Of a stretch of DNA of 64,000 nucleotides, positions 16,301 through 25,143 are shown one piece after another; the stretch's first letter is position 1, and each line of letters begins with the position of its first letter. The position numbers were made by a program, and so were the translations under genes. This DNA comes from Isosphaera sp. GTDB taxonomy: Bacteria; Planctomycetota; Planctomycetia; Gemmatales; Gemmataceae. The notes below the pieces were generated by a model. The model made no database searches, was not told where the DNA came from, and saw only the letters and a list, made by a program, of their open reading frames with translations. Where the stretch lies: contig PNKH01000022.1 of NCBI GenBank assembly GCA_013822345.1, positions 1 to 64,000 of the forward strand. Direction: 5' to 3'.

Positions 16301-17098
16301 CTACCGGCCCGGCGGGGCGGCCGGGGCCCGGCTGCCCTCGGGCGGGGCGGCGCCGCCGGCCGGCTTCTTCGAGTTGTGGTACATCTGGGTCAGCAGGTCG
16401 TCGGCGATGTGCCCGACATCCATCATGACCCGGGTGATCCGGTTCTTGAAGAAGGCGTTGAAGAAGATCGCCGGGACGGAGATGGCGACCCCGACCAGGG
16501 TGACGGACAGGGCGTGCGAGATCCCCTCGGCCAGCTTCGCCGGGTTGATCTGGGTGCCGGTGGCGAGCACCGAGAACGACTGGATCATCCCGAACACGGT
16601 GCCGACCAGCCCGAGCATCGGCCCGAGGGTGGCGACGACGGCGGTGTAATTGTTCTTCTGGTCCTTGTCGCTCTTGATCGACTCCAGGGTGTTCATCGCC
16701 GCCTCCCGGGCGTCCTCCAGCCCGTACTGCAGCCGGCTCATCCCGGCGGTCAGCACCTGGCCGAGGAACGACGGGTCGTTCCGGGCCATGTCGAACGCCT
16801 CCTTGAACTTCCGCTTGTTCACCGTGTCGGTGAACTCGTCGACGAACCCGGGCGGGATGGCCGATGTCATCCGCAGGTCGAGGACGAGGAGGACGCACAG
16901 GGCCAGGAGGCCGACGGAGACGGCCAGCAGGAGCGGGCCGAACACCCACCCGAGCGACTTGATCATGAACAGGACGAGCGGCTCACCCTCCTTGATGCCG
17001 CCCTCCTCGGCCCGGGCGAGGTCGGGGGTGGCGGCGACCGCCAGGACGGCGAGGGCCGCGACGCCCAGGAACCTGAAGTGCTTGTGGAACCGCGGCAT
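16301..17098 (-). CDS. exbB: MotA/TolQ/ExbB proton-channel family protein
   Basis: Protein of 265 aa. An N-terminal signal-like segment (residues 1-30, ending ATPDLARA) precedes the three-helix ExbB core. Helix 1 includes VFGPLLLAVSVGLLALCVLL, and the helix 2-3 block includes TLGPMLGLVGTVFGMIQSF and SVTLVGVAISVPAIFFNAFF. A cleaved leader before helix 1 is seen in some ExbB proteins. First gene of the cluster. The C-terminus is Pro/Ala-rich. Its partners are the two ExbD proteins just downstream. Confidence 0.88.
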   Translation of the reverse strand: MPRFHKHFRFLGVAALAVLAVAATPDLARAEEGGIKEGEPLVLFMIKSLGWVFGPLLLAVSVGLLALCVLLVLDLRMTSAIPPGFVDEFTDTVNKRKFKEAFDMARNDPSFLGQVLTAGMSRLQYGLEDAREAAMNTLESIKSDKDQKNNYTAVVATLGPMLGLVGTVFGMIQSFSVLATGTQINPAKLAEGISHALSVTLVGVAISVPAIFFNAFFKNRITRVMMDVGHIADDLLTQMYHNSKKPAGGAAPPEGSRAPAAPPGR

Positions 17099-17470
17099 GC
17101 GTCGAGTCCTGAGGGTGTCCGTGAACCGGGCGCGAGGGTGGGCGGCGAGTCCAACTTGGACGCGACCGGGCGCGAGTAAGTTCCGGGTAACGGGGCGCGG
17201 GCGTTGTGTTCAGCTTCAGCAACTATTAAGGCATCGAATCACCGCGGAGGCAAGGGAAATTCTACCGGTGGGCGCGGAAGTGCCAGTCGGAGGTGTCCGT
17301 CCGCCGCCTCCGCGGGATTGTTCTTCCTTCGCCCCGCTCCGCCGCCTCATTCCGATCGGGTCCGGCACTTCGACGGTCGTCAACCCGACTAATCGACGCG
17401 GTAACGGTGGCCGGTCGACGCCACGCCGACGGCCGCCGGCCGGCCCCGGCCGGCGGCGTAGACTACCGGT
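17099..17470. other. Divergent promoter region between exbB and the M48 protease gene
   Basis: Gene-free stretch of 372 bases. Its middle (about 17215-17275) is A+T-richer than its surroundings and contains CAACTATTAAGGCATC, a plausible place for divergent promoters. No clear paired -35/-10 set, palindrome or RNA structure was recognised. Confidence 0.4.
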
Positions 17471-19015
17471 ATGCCAATCCTCGTCGTGTTCGCCCTCACC
17501 GCCGCGTGCCTGCCGGTGCGGTGGCCGGACCCGGTGTTCGGGGGCGGGCCGTGGGCGGCCGCCGGGGCCACCGCCGCCGCCGTCGCCCTGTCCCTCTCGG
17601 CCGCCGTCGCCCTCCGGGTGTGGGTCGTCCGCACCCTCCGCCGGCAGCCGGTCCGGAAGGCCGAGGTGACGGCCACGTACGCCCGCCTCCGCCGGCTCCT
17701 GTTCTTCGCCAACGTCGGGCTGGCCGCGCTGTGCGTCCTCGGGCTCGGGTGGGGGGCGTTCGTCCGCCGCCACCTGGTGGTGCCCGGGCGGGTCGACGCC
17801 GACGGCGGGCCGCTGCTGGGCCCGTTCGCCGAGCTGGCCGTGCCGCTCCCGTACTTCGCCATCCTGCTCGGGGCGTGGGTGATCTACTACGACGCCGAGC
17901 GGGCCCTGCACCGGACCACCCCGGCCGGCCCGGTCGACCGCCCGTTCTGGGGCCGGGCCGGGTACTTCGTCCACCACCTCCGCCAGTTCGCCCTGCTGGC
18001 CGTCCTCCCGGTCGGGCTGTTCGTCGCCCAGCAGACGGCCGCCCGGTTCGCCCCGGAGACCGTGCAGACCGAGTGGTACCGGGTCGGCCAGGTGGCGATG
18101 GTCCCGGTCCTGGTGCTGTTCCTGCCGCTGCTGATCAAGCCGCTGCTGGGGCTCCAGCCGCTCCCGCCCGGGCCGCACCGGGACCGGCTGGGGGCGACCG
18201 CCCGGCGGCTCCACTTCCGGTGCGCCGACCTGCTCCTGTGGCCGACCCACGGGGCGGCGGCGAACGCCATGATCGTCGGGCTGCTGCCGCGGGTGCGGTA
18301 CGTGATCTTCACCGACCGGGTGCTGGACGAGCTGGACCCGGACGAGCTGGACGCGGTGTTCGGGCACGAGGTCGGGCACGCCCGGCACGGGCACGTCTGG
18401 CTGTACGCCGGGTTCCTGCTCCTGAGCATGACGGTGCTGGCCGCCGGGGCGCTCCTGGCCGGGAAGCGGCTGGACGCGGCCGGGGTGGGTCTGCCGGAGT
18501 GGGCGGAGGGGTGGGTGGCGCTGCCGCCCTTGGTGCTGGTGGCCGGGTACGTGTTCCTGGTGTTCGGGTTCCTGTCCCGGCGGTGCGAGCGGCAGGCGGA
18601 CGTGTACGGGTGCCGGACCGTGTCGTGCGCCGACCCGGACTGCCGGGGGCACGACGCGAAGACGCGGCTCCCGGACCGGGCGGCCGGGCTGTGCCCGACG
18701 GGGATCCGAACGTTCGTCTCGGCCCTGGAGCGGGTCAGCCTGGTGAACGGGTACGTCGGGGCGTCGGCGGACCGGCGGCGGTCCGGGGCGGGTCGGGCGG
18801 CGGGCGGGTTCGTGCGGTGGCTGCGGGCGTGGCAGCACTCGACCCCGGAGCGGCGGGCGGCGTTCCTGCTCGGGCTGATCGGCCGGCCGGACCGGGAGCG
18901 GCGGTTCCAGCGGTCGCTGGCGGTGCTGCGGTGGGGGCTGATCCTGGGGCTGGCGGCCGCCCTGTACGGCCTCGGCGAGGCGGTCGGGTGGGGCGAGCTG
19001 CTGCAGGTGCTGTGA
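17471..19015 (+). CDS. M48-family membrane metalloprotease
   Basis: Integral membrane zinc protease of 514 aa in the HtpX/STE24 (M48) group. About four hydrophobic segments precede the catalytic part. The zinc motif is H299-E-V-G-H303, followed by a membrane helix pair and the downstream zinc-ligand region SRRCERQADVYG. After that comes an unusual Cys-rich insert (CRTVSCADPDCRGHD), absent from typical HtpX, which might bind another metal. It probably degrades damaged membrane proteins. It stands alone, divergent from exbB and convergent with the Gfo/Idh/MocA gene. Confidence 0.88.
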   Translation: MPILVVFALTAACLPVRWPDPVFGGGPWAAAGATAAAVALSLSAAVALRVWVVRTLRRQPVRKAEVTATYARLRRLLFFANVGLAALCVLGLGWGAFVRRHLVVPGRVDADGGPLLGPFAELAVPLPYFAILLGAWVIYYDAERALHRTTPAGPVDRPFWGRAGYFVHHLRQFALLAVLPVGLFVAQQTAARFAPETVQTEWYRVGQVAMVPVLVLFLPLLIKPLLGLQPLPPGPHRDRLGATARRLHFRCADLLLWPTHGAAANAMIVGLLPRVRYVIFTDRVLDELDPDELDAVFGHEVGHARHGHVWLYAGFLLLSMTVLAAGALLAGKRLDAAGVGLPEWAEGWVALPPLVLVAGYVFLVFGFLSRRCERQADVYGCRTVSCADPDCRGHDAKTRLPDRAAGLCPTGIRTFVSALERVSLVNGYVGASADRRRSGAGRAAGGFVRWLRAWQHSTPERRAAFLLGLIGRPDRERRFQRSLAVLRWGLILGLAAALYGLGEAVGWGELLQVL

Positions 19016-19050
19016 CCGGCGCGGGCCGTCCCCGTTCGGGCGGGTCGTGC

Positions 19051-19087
19051 GCCCCGCGGCCCCGTGCCGGGCGGGGCCCGCGGGGGC
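19051..19087. terminator. Candidate bidirectional terminator hairpin between convergent genes
   Basis: GCCCCGCGGCCCCG (19051-19064) pairs with CGGGGCCCGCGGGGGC (19072-19087), with one bulge and a 7-base loop. It lies between two convergent genes. There is no U-tract, so termination is inferred from place and stem strength only. Confidence 0.35.
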
Positions 19088-19137
19088 GCCCGTCACCACG
19101 TCCCCGAGGCGGGTCCGACACCGCCCGGACCACCCGC

Positions 19138-20427
19138 TCACACCCCCTTCGGCACCGCCCAGTGGTCGCGGTACTTCCGCCGCAGCAGCCCGTTCGCGTC
19201 CGGGCTGTTCGTCACCCGCTCCTTCGCCGGGTCGAACTCGACCGTCTTCCGCAGCCGCGTCGCGATGTTCGCCAGGTGGCAGATCCCGGCCGACAGGTGC
19301 CCGACCTCCGCCGGCGCCGCCGGCTTCTCACCCTTCAGCACCGCGTCGACGAAGTTCTGGTGGTGCGCCGGCAGGCTGACCGGCCCGGCCAGCTCCTCGA
19401 CCAGCTTGTTCCGCTCCCCGTACAGCTTCCACCCCTGGGTGTGGCCGATGATCAGCATCCCCTTCGTCCCGTAGAACGCGTTCCCGTTCTCGTACCCCTC
19501 CTGGACGTACGGCGACCAGATCCGCTGCTCGAACACGAACTGCCGCGGCCTCTTCCCGCCGTTCCCGGCGTCGTACTCGCACACCACGTACTGGGTGTCC
19601 GGCCACTCCTGGTCGTCGTCGAAGAAGTACTTCCCGCCGAGCGCCGCGACCCGGTTCGGCAGCGTCGTCAGGCCGAGGCCCCAGACGCCCACGTCGACGT
19701 TGTGGACCCCGTCGTTCCCCATGTCGCCGGCCCCGTAGTCGAGGAAGAACCGCCACGACCCGTGGACCCGGTTGGTGAAGAACGGGGCGACCGGCGCCGG
19801 CCCGAGCCAGGCGTCGAAGTCGATGTGCGGCGGCGGGTCGGACGGCTTCACCTTCCCGAGGTTGCGGCGGAGCTGGCTGTTCCACGCCTTCCCGGCCAGC
19901 ACCTCGCCGATCGCCCCGCCGTGCAGCCGGGCCATCGCCTCCTGCACCGTCTTGGTGCTCCGGGCCTGGGTGCCGACCTGGATGACCACCTTGTTCCGCA
20001 CCCCGGCGTCGGCCAGCAGCCGGCCCTCGCGGACGTTGTGCGAGCACGGCTTCTCGACGTACACGTGCTTGCCGTGGTCGGCCGCGAGGATCCCGGCCGG
20101 GGCGTGCCAGTGGTCGGGGGTGGCGATCCACACCGCCCGGACCGCCTTGTCGTCGAGCACCTTGCGGAGGTCCTTCTCGGCCTTCGGCTGGTGGCCGCCG
20201 TCGGTCGCCACCTTGGCCGCGGCCGCGAGCCGGTTCGCGTCCACGTCGCAGACGTGGGTGATCGTCAGCTGCGGGTGCTTGGCGAGCAGCCGGAGGTGGT
20301 TGGTGCCCATCCCGCCGCACCCGATCAGGGCGACGGCGAGCTTGTCCGGCTTACCGGCGGCCGGGGCGGCGGCCGGGACCGCGAGGGCGGCGGCCGACGA
20401 GGCGAGGAAGGTGCGGCGGGTGGTCAT
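19138..20427 (-). CDS. Gfo/Idh/MocA-family oxidoreductase with Tat-type leader
   Basis: Protein of 429 aa. It has a twin-arginine leader (MTTRRTFLASSAAALAVPAA), then an NAD(P)-binding Rossmann fold with VALIGCGGMGTNHLR, and the family motif EKPCSHN (Lys as catalytic or substrate contact). A C-terminal GFO_IDH_MocA domain includes DYGAGDMGNDGVHNVDV. Exported members are very numerous in planctomycetes and are thought to act on sugars or polyols. The substrate cannot be inferred. It stands alone, convergent with the M48 gene. Confidence 0.9.
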   Translation of the reverse strand: MTTRRTFLASSAAALAVPAAAPAAGKPDKLAVALIGCGGMGTNHLRLLAKHPQLTITHVCDVDANRLAAAAKVATDGGHQPKAEKDLRKVLDDKAVRAVWIATPDHWHAPAGILAADHGKHVYVEKPCSHNVREGRLLADAGVRNKVVIQVGTQARSTKTVQEAMARLHGGAIGEVLAGKAWNSQLRRNLGKVKPSDPPPHIDFDAWLGPAPVAPFFTNRVHGSWRFFLDYGAGDMGNDGVHNVDVGVWGLGLTTLPNRVAALGGKYFFDDDQEWPDTQYVVCEYDAGNGGKRPRQFVFEQRIWSPYVQEGYENGNAFYGTKGMLIIGHTQGWKLYGERNKLVEELAGPVSLPAHHQNFVDAVLKGEKPAAPAEVGHLSAGICHLANIATRLRKTVEFDPAKERVTNSPDANGLLRRKYRDHWAVPKGV

Positions 20428-20661
20428 GGCGGGAGGGGGGTTGGTGGGAGGGGGCCGGCGCCGATCGTACCCCGGCCGCGGCGGGCGGTCCAGAACCTAC
20501 CCCGCGTAGCCGCGACGCGGAGTCAGCGGAGCGGAGCGCGGCCGGTGCGGTGGGGTTGCGCCGGCGCCGCGCCGCACACCGCCCGGGTTCGCCGGCGGAA
20601 TCCCTTCGCGCCGCCGGTTGGCGGGCCGAAAATACCGACACGTCACACCCGGAGTCCGGCG

Positions 20662-21459
20662 ATGCTCTACCCCGCGCTGTTCACCAGCAACACCGGCCTG
20701 CGGGCCGCGTCCGCGTTCCTGGAGGTGGTCGGGAACAACGTCGCGAACACCGCCACCACCGGGTTCAAGGCCGCCCGGGTCGAGTTCCAGGACCTGTTCT
20801 ACACCCGCCAGGTCGGCGTCACCGGGGAGGTCGGGGCGTCCACCCCGGTCGACAACCAGAGCGGGTTCGGGGTCCGGGTCGACGCCGTCACCGGCATCTT
20901 CACCCCCGGGCCGACCATCCCCACCGGCCGGCAGTTCGACCTGGCGGTCGACGGGGACGGGTTCTTCCAGGTGACCCTTGGCGACGGGACGGTCGCCTAC
21001 ACCCGGGCCGGGAACTTCATCGTCGATTCCAACGGGCAACTGGCCACCCCGGACGGGTTCCTCGTCTCCCCCGCGCTCACCATCCCGTCGGGGGCGATCC
21101 GGGTGTCGGTGTCGCCCGGCGGGCTGGTGACCGCCGACACGGACGCCGGGACGGTGACCGTCGGGCAGTTGAGTCTGACGCGGTTCATCAACCCGGCCGG
21201 GCTGCAGCGGCTCGGGGACACGTTGTTCGGGACGACGGGGGCGGAAGGGGCGCCGACGACCGGGAACCCCGGGGAGAACGGGCTGGGGCGGGTGACCCAG
21301 GGGTTCCTGGAGGACTCGAACGTGGACCTGCCGACGGAGCTGACGAACCTGATCGTCGCCCAGCGGACGTTCCAGTTCAACGCCCGGGCGATCCAGATCG
21401 AGAACCAGACCCTGGCGGTGACCGCCCAACTGACCCCGGACACGAACGCCGGCCAGTGA
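20662..21459 (+). CDS. flgG: Flagellar hook-basal body rod protein (FlgG-like)
   Basis: Protein of 265 aa, the usual FlgG length. The N-terminal rod motif is VVGNNVANTATTGFKAARVE (about residues 22-41). A central FlgE/F/G domain contains DLAVDGDGFFQV and YTRAGNF. The C-terminal coiled segment is DLPTELTNLIVAQRTFQFNA. FlgG forms the distal rod of the flagellum. No other flagellar gene lies nearby; in many bacteria flgG sits with flgF, flgA or flgH. An internal hook-related protein is a less likely alternative. Confidence 0.88.
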   Translation: MLYPALFTSNTGLRAASAFLEVVGNNVANTATTGFKAARVEFQDLFYTRQVGVTGEVGASTPVDNQSGFGVRVDAVTGIFTPGPTIPTGRQFDLAVDGDGFFQVTLGDGTVAYTRAGNFIVDSNGQLATPDGFLVSPALTIPSGAIRVSVSPGGLVTADTDAGTVTVGQLSLTRFINPAGLQRLGDTLFGTTGAEGAPTTGNPGENGLGRVTQGFLEDSNVDLPTELTNLIVAQRTFQFNARAIQIENQTLAVTAQLTPDTNAGQ

Positions 21460-21491
21460 CCGAGAACCGCGCGGGGGCCGTCCGGACGGAG

Positions 21492-21918
21492 TCAGGCGAC
21501 CCAGTTCTCCAACTTCAGACCGGGGATGCCGGCGAAGTCTTTGGTGTTGCGGGTCACGAGGGTGGCTTCGTTCGCCAGGGCGATGCACGCGATGAGGAGG
21601 TCGTTGCGGCCCGCCTTCTTGACGTTCTTGTCCCCGCGGAGGCGGTCGAACTGCGCCGCGGCCGCGGGGTCGAAGGGGAGGACGCGAAACCCCGCGAGGT
21701 AGACCTCGGAACCCCTCAGCAGTTCGTGCGCGCGGACCACGGCCGCCCCGTCGGCGGCCTTCACAACTGCGTCGAACCGCCCGCGAAGCACTTCGATCCG
21801 CGTCACGACCGAGATGAGGATCTCGTGCGACCCCCCGCTCGGCGTCGACGCGCTCCCTCAACCCGTGCCTTCCGAGGTGGGCGAGCGTGAACACGTCCGT
21901 GTCGAGGAGGTAAGTCAT
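21492..21918 (-). pseudogene. PIN-domain toxin gene with a one-base frameshift
   Basis: Reading from the ATG at 21918 gives MTYLLDTDVFTLAHLGRHGL, the start of a PIN-domain RNase with its first acidic residues. The frame breaks near a run of six C at 21831-21836 (plus strand). Removing one C restores SHEILISVVTRIEVLRGRF and the rest of a 141-aa PIN protein ending TRNTKDFAGIPGLKLENWVA, with the conserved C-terminal TRNTKDF. Its start overlaps the stop of the HTH gene by ATGA, as in toxin-antitoxin pairs. Either the toxin is inactivated or the homopolymer count is a sequence error. Confidence 0.75.
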
Positions 21919-22457
21919 TCCGGCGCGTACTTCCCGGAGCCGGTAACCCGGTCGATTTCGTCCCGGTGGGCGCGGATGCCCGCCAGGAAAGCCTCCTGCT
22001 CCTCCGGCGTTTCTTGCGGGTGGGGCAGAGCCGGGATAGGCCGCGGCTTGCGGGCCGGCACCCGGAGCCAGTCGGCGACGCCTTGCCGGACGAACCGCCA
22101 CTCGCCACCGACGTTCCGCCCGGCCAGCCGCCCGGCCTCCGCCTCGGCCCGCACGACGGCTTCGGGCAGTTGAAGGTACTCCGCCGCCTCGGCCAAGGTC
22201 AGGACGTCGAGCGGCGACGGCCGCGCGGGAGACCCCGGTAGCGGGAGCAACGGGAACGGCGCGGCCGCACCGGCCTGGTCCGCCGCCGCCGAGGCCGCGA
22301 CGTACCCGGCCGCCAGCGCCCCGTACGCGGCCGCGAGCGTCGCCGCGTGCTTCCCGGGGGCGTGCCTCAGGGCGTCCGACGCGGCGGTGAAGTCGGCCAC
22401 CATCGCGGCGTCGCCGGCGGCGATCTTGTTTGCGGTCTCGGTCATCACTTCAGGCAT
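21915..22457 (-). CDS. Helix-turn-helix (excisionase-type) protein, likely antitoxin of the PIN gene
   Basis: Protein of 180 aa. An Ala-rich N-terminal half is followed by an excisionase/MerR-like helix-turn-helix (LTLAEAAEYLQLPEAVVRAE, then AGRNVGGEWRFVRQGVADWL) and a C-terminal tail. The stop overlaps the PIN toxin start by ATGA. The start follows the nadA stop by only a few bases; ATG at 22457 or 22445 are both possible. HTH-PIN pairing is an inference from the overlap. The Ala-rich N-terminus is not known to me. Confidence 0.6.
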   Translation of the reverse strand: MPEVMTETANKIAAGDAAMVADFTAASDALRHAPGKHAATLAAAYGALAAGYVAASAAADQAGAAAPFPLLPLPGSPARPSPLDVLTLAEAAEYLQLPEAVVRAEAEAGRLAGRNVGGEWRFVRQGVADWLRVPARKPRPIPALPHPQETPEEQEAFLAGIRAHRDEIDRVTGSGKYAPE

Positions 22458-22461
22458 GGTT

Positions 22462-23451
22462 TCAGTCCCCGTGGGGGTGGTCCTCGGCGACCGGCGTGAC
22501 CGCGACCGGCGGGTTCAGCAGGCTCCGGGTCAGCACCTCCTTCGCCTTGTCGAACTCCGGCTGCCACAGGATCTCGGGCCGCCCGTCCCGCATGCAGTCG
22601 CGGACCTTCTCGAGCGTGTTCCGGGCCATGTGCGGGCACTTGTTGCACGCGCACGACACCCCGGGGACGCCGAGGTAGGTGTGCTGCGGGTGGAGCCGCT
22701 GCAGGTCCCACATCATGTTCGCCTCGGTCGCCACCAGGAACGTGGTCGGCTCCCGGTAGGTGCCGACGTGCTTCCGCATCGCCTCCGTCCCGCCGGCGAA
22801 GTCCGCGTGCTCGAGGATGTTCCGCGGGCACTCGGGGTGCGCGATCGTGACGGCCCTCGGGTGCTCGCGCTTCATCTTCAGCAGGTCGGTGACGCTGAAG
22901 ATCTCGTGCACCATGCACGACCCGTCCCACAGGATCATGTCCCGGCCGGTGAGGTCGCGGAGGTACGCCCCGAGGTGCTTGTCCGGGACGAACAGGATCT
23001 CCTGCCCCGCCGGCACCCGGTTCCGGACCACGTCCTCGGCGTTCCCGCTCGTCACCACCCAGTCGGACAGGGCCTTCACCTTGGCCGAGCTGTTGATGTA
23101 GCAGACGGTCTGGAACTGCCGCCCGTTCGCCCGCAGCCGCTCCTGCTCGCGGGCCAGCTTGTCGGCCGGGCAGGCGTCGACCAGGCTGCACCCGGCCTGG
23201 AGGTCGGGGAGGAGGACGCGCTTCTTCGGGTTGAGCATCTTGGCCGTCTCGGCCATGAACAGGACGCCGCAGAAGACGATCACCGGGGAGTCGACCTTGG
23301 TGGCCTCGCGGGCCAGCTTCAGGCTGTCGCCGGTGACGTCGGCGAGGGCCTGGATCTCGCCGTCCTGGTAGTAGTGGGCGAGGATCGTGGCGCCGATCCG
23401 CTTCTTGAGGTCGAGGATCTCGGCGGAGACGTCGTCGAGGACGGCGGGCAT
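22462..23451 (-). CDS. nadA: Quinolinate synthase NadA
   Basis: Protein of 329 aa that condenses iminoaspartate with dihydroxyacetone phosphate to quinolinate in NAD synthesis. Family features: [21 protein letters not shown] near the N-terminus, [17 protein letters not shown] with the first 4Fe-4S cysteine, HPECPRNI with the second, and [12 protein letters not shown] with the third region. The start at 23451 has GGGAG upstream; the longer in-frame extension has no NadA similarity. NadB and NadC are not in the window. Confidence 0.94.
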   Translation of the reverse strand: MPAVLDDVSAEILDLKKRIGATILAHYYQDGEIQALADVTGDSLKLAREATKVDSPVIVFCGVLFMAETAKMLNPKKRVLLPDLQAGCSLVDACPADKLAREQERLRANGRQFQTVCYINSSAKVKALSDWVVTSGNAEDVVRNRVPAGQEILFVPDKHLGAYLRDLTGRDMILWDGSCMVHEIFSVTDLLKMKREHPRAVTIAHPECPRNILEHADFAGGTEAMRKHVGTYREPTTFLVATEANMMWDLQRLHPQHTYLGVPGVSCACNKCPHMARNTLEKVRDCMRDGRPEILWQPEFDKAKEVLTRSLLNPPVAVTPVAEDHPHGD

Positions 23452-23599
23452 CGGAGGTGCTCCCTTGTTTTTAACGTGGCGGAGGGGGAACCCACACGGA
23501 TTGTTCACACACATCATACGCCCCCCGCCGGCGGAACGGCGAGGGAAACCGGCCCGGGCCGGGTATGATGGCAGCACACCCACCCCCGGAGCCGTCCCG

Positions 23600-25042
23600 A
23601 TGCCGGAACCGCAGCCGTTCGACGTGGTCGTGATCGGGGCCGGACCGGCCGGGTGCGCCGCCGCCAACACCGCCGCCCTCCTCGGCAAGAAGGTCGCCGT
23701 CGTCGAGAAGAACCCGGCCGTCGGCGGGGCGGCGATCAACACCGGCACCATCCCGAGCAAGACCCTCCGGGAGACCGCCGTCGCCCTCTCCGGGATGCGC
23801 GCCCGCGCCCTCTACGGCGTCGACCTGTCGCTCCGCCGGGAGGCCACCGTCGACGACTTCCTCCGGCACGAGCGGCAGGTGCGGACGGTCGAGGCCGCCC
23901 AGGCCCGGCACCTGCTCGGCCGGTTCGGGGTGACGGTGCTCACCGGCACCGGCAGCTTCGTCGACCCCCACACGGTCAAGGTCACCCACCCGACCCCGCC
24001 GGGCGGGTCCACCCTGCTGTCGGCCGAGAAGGTCGTGGTCGCGATCGGGTCGGCCCCGAGCCGCCCGCCGCTGTTCCCGTTCCAGCACAACCGGGTCCAC
24101 GACTCGGACGAGCTGCTGTACCTGACCTCCATGCCGCGGTCGCTGGCGGTGGTCGGGGCCGGGGTGATCGGGAGCGAGTACGCGTGCATGTTCGCCGTCC
24201 TCGGCACCCGGGTCCACCTGGTCGACGGCCGGGACGCGCTCCTGCCGTTCCTCGACCACGACCTGTCGGCGGCGCTGGCGGCGGCGATGACCCGGCAGGG
24301 GGTGGTGTTCCACTGGAAGGAGAACGTGACGGCGGTGACCGCCCCGAGGGTCGGGGAGATCGAGCTGACGCTGACATCCGGCGACACGGTGACGGTGGAC
24401 CACGTGCTGGTGTGCGCCGGGCGGACCAGCCCGACGGCCGGGCTGAACCCGGGGGCGGCCGGGGTGGGGCTGACGGGCCGGGGGCTGATCCCGGTGGACG
24501 AGCACTACCGGACGACGGTCCCGCACATCTACGCGGTGGGGGACGTGATCGGGTTCCCGGCGCTGGCGAGCACCGGGGCGGAGCAGGGGCGGGTGGCGGC
24601 GTGCCACGCCTGCGGGTCGAGCCTGCTGACCGGGCTGTCGGCGGTGCTGCCGACCGGGATCTACACCATCCCGGAGGTGAGCTGCGCCGGGCTGACGGAG
24701 GGCCAGGCGAGGGAGAAGGGGATCGACTACGTGGTGGGCCGGGGGGAGTACGCGCACAACCCGCGGGGCCAGATCATCGGGGACAAGACGGGGTTCCTGA
24801 AGCTGGTGTTCCGGCGGGAGGACATGAAGCTGCTGGGGGTGCACGTGATCGGGGAGCTGGCGTCGGAGGTGGTGCACGTGGGGCTGACGGCCCTGGTGAC
24901 GGGGTCCGGGGCGGACCTGTTCCTGAACACGTGCTTCAACTACCCGACGCTGGGGGACCTGTACAAGCTGGCGGCGTCCGACGCCCTGCTGAAGCGGGAC
25001 AAGCTCGGCCGCGACCCGGCGATCCTGGAGGGGAACTGGTGA
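23600..25042 (+). CDS. sthA: Soluble pyridine nucleotide transhydrogenase-like flavoprotein (SthA)
   Basis: Class I flavoprotein disulfide-reductase fold, 480 aa. FAD-binding motif [19 protein letters not shown] is at about residues 11-29, NAD-binding motif [19 protein letters not shown] at about 190, and a C-terminal dimerisation domain follows. The redox-disulfide site reads [17 protein letters not shown], so the usual CXXXXC is absent, as in SthA, which interconverts NADH and NADPH. A ribosome-like GGAG lies 9-12 bases upstream of the ATG at 23600. Divergent from nadA across a 148-base promoter region. Confidence 0.9.
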   Translation: MPEPQPFDVVVIGAGPAGCAAANTAALLGKKVAVVEKNPAVGGAAINTGTIPSKTLRETAVALSGMRARALYGVDLSLRREATVDDFLRHERQVRTVEAAQARHLLGRFGVTVLTGTGSFVDPHTVKVTHPTPPGGSTLLSAEKVVVAIGSAPSRPPLFPFQHNRVHDSDELLYLTSMPRSLAVVGAGVIGSEYACMFAVLGTRVHLVDGRDALLPFLDHDLSAALAAAMTRQGVVFHWKENVTAVTAPRVGEIELTLTSGDTVTVDHVLVCAGRTSPTAGLNPGAAGVGLTGRGLIPVDEHYRTTVPHIYAVGDVIGFPALASTGAEQGRVAACHACGSSLLTGLSAVLPTGIYTIPEVSCAGLTEGQAREKGIDYVVGRGEYAHNPRGQIIGDKTGFLKLVFRREDMKLLGVHVIGELASEVVHVGLTALVTGSGADLFLNTCFNYPTLGDLYKLAASDALLKRDKLGRDPAILEGNW

Positions 25043-25143
25043 CGCGGCAGGGCCGAACGATCAAGCTCAGCAGCCGGGGCCGCGGGAGCGACGACAAACT
25101 CCGAATAGCCAGTCGTGCGGCCCCGATCCACTACGGCGCCGGG

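Noticed and set aside
21492-22457. HTH/PIN pair as a classical VapBC module
   Set aside because: The partner is a 180-aa excisionase-type HTH protein rather than a short VapB; the general toxin-antitoxin reading is kept but the name is not.
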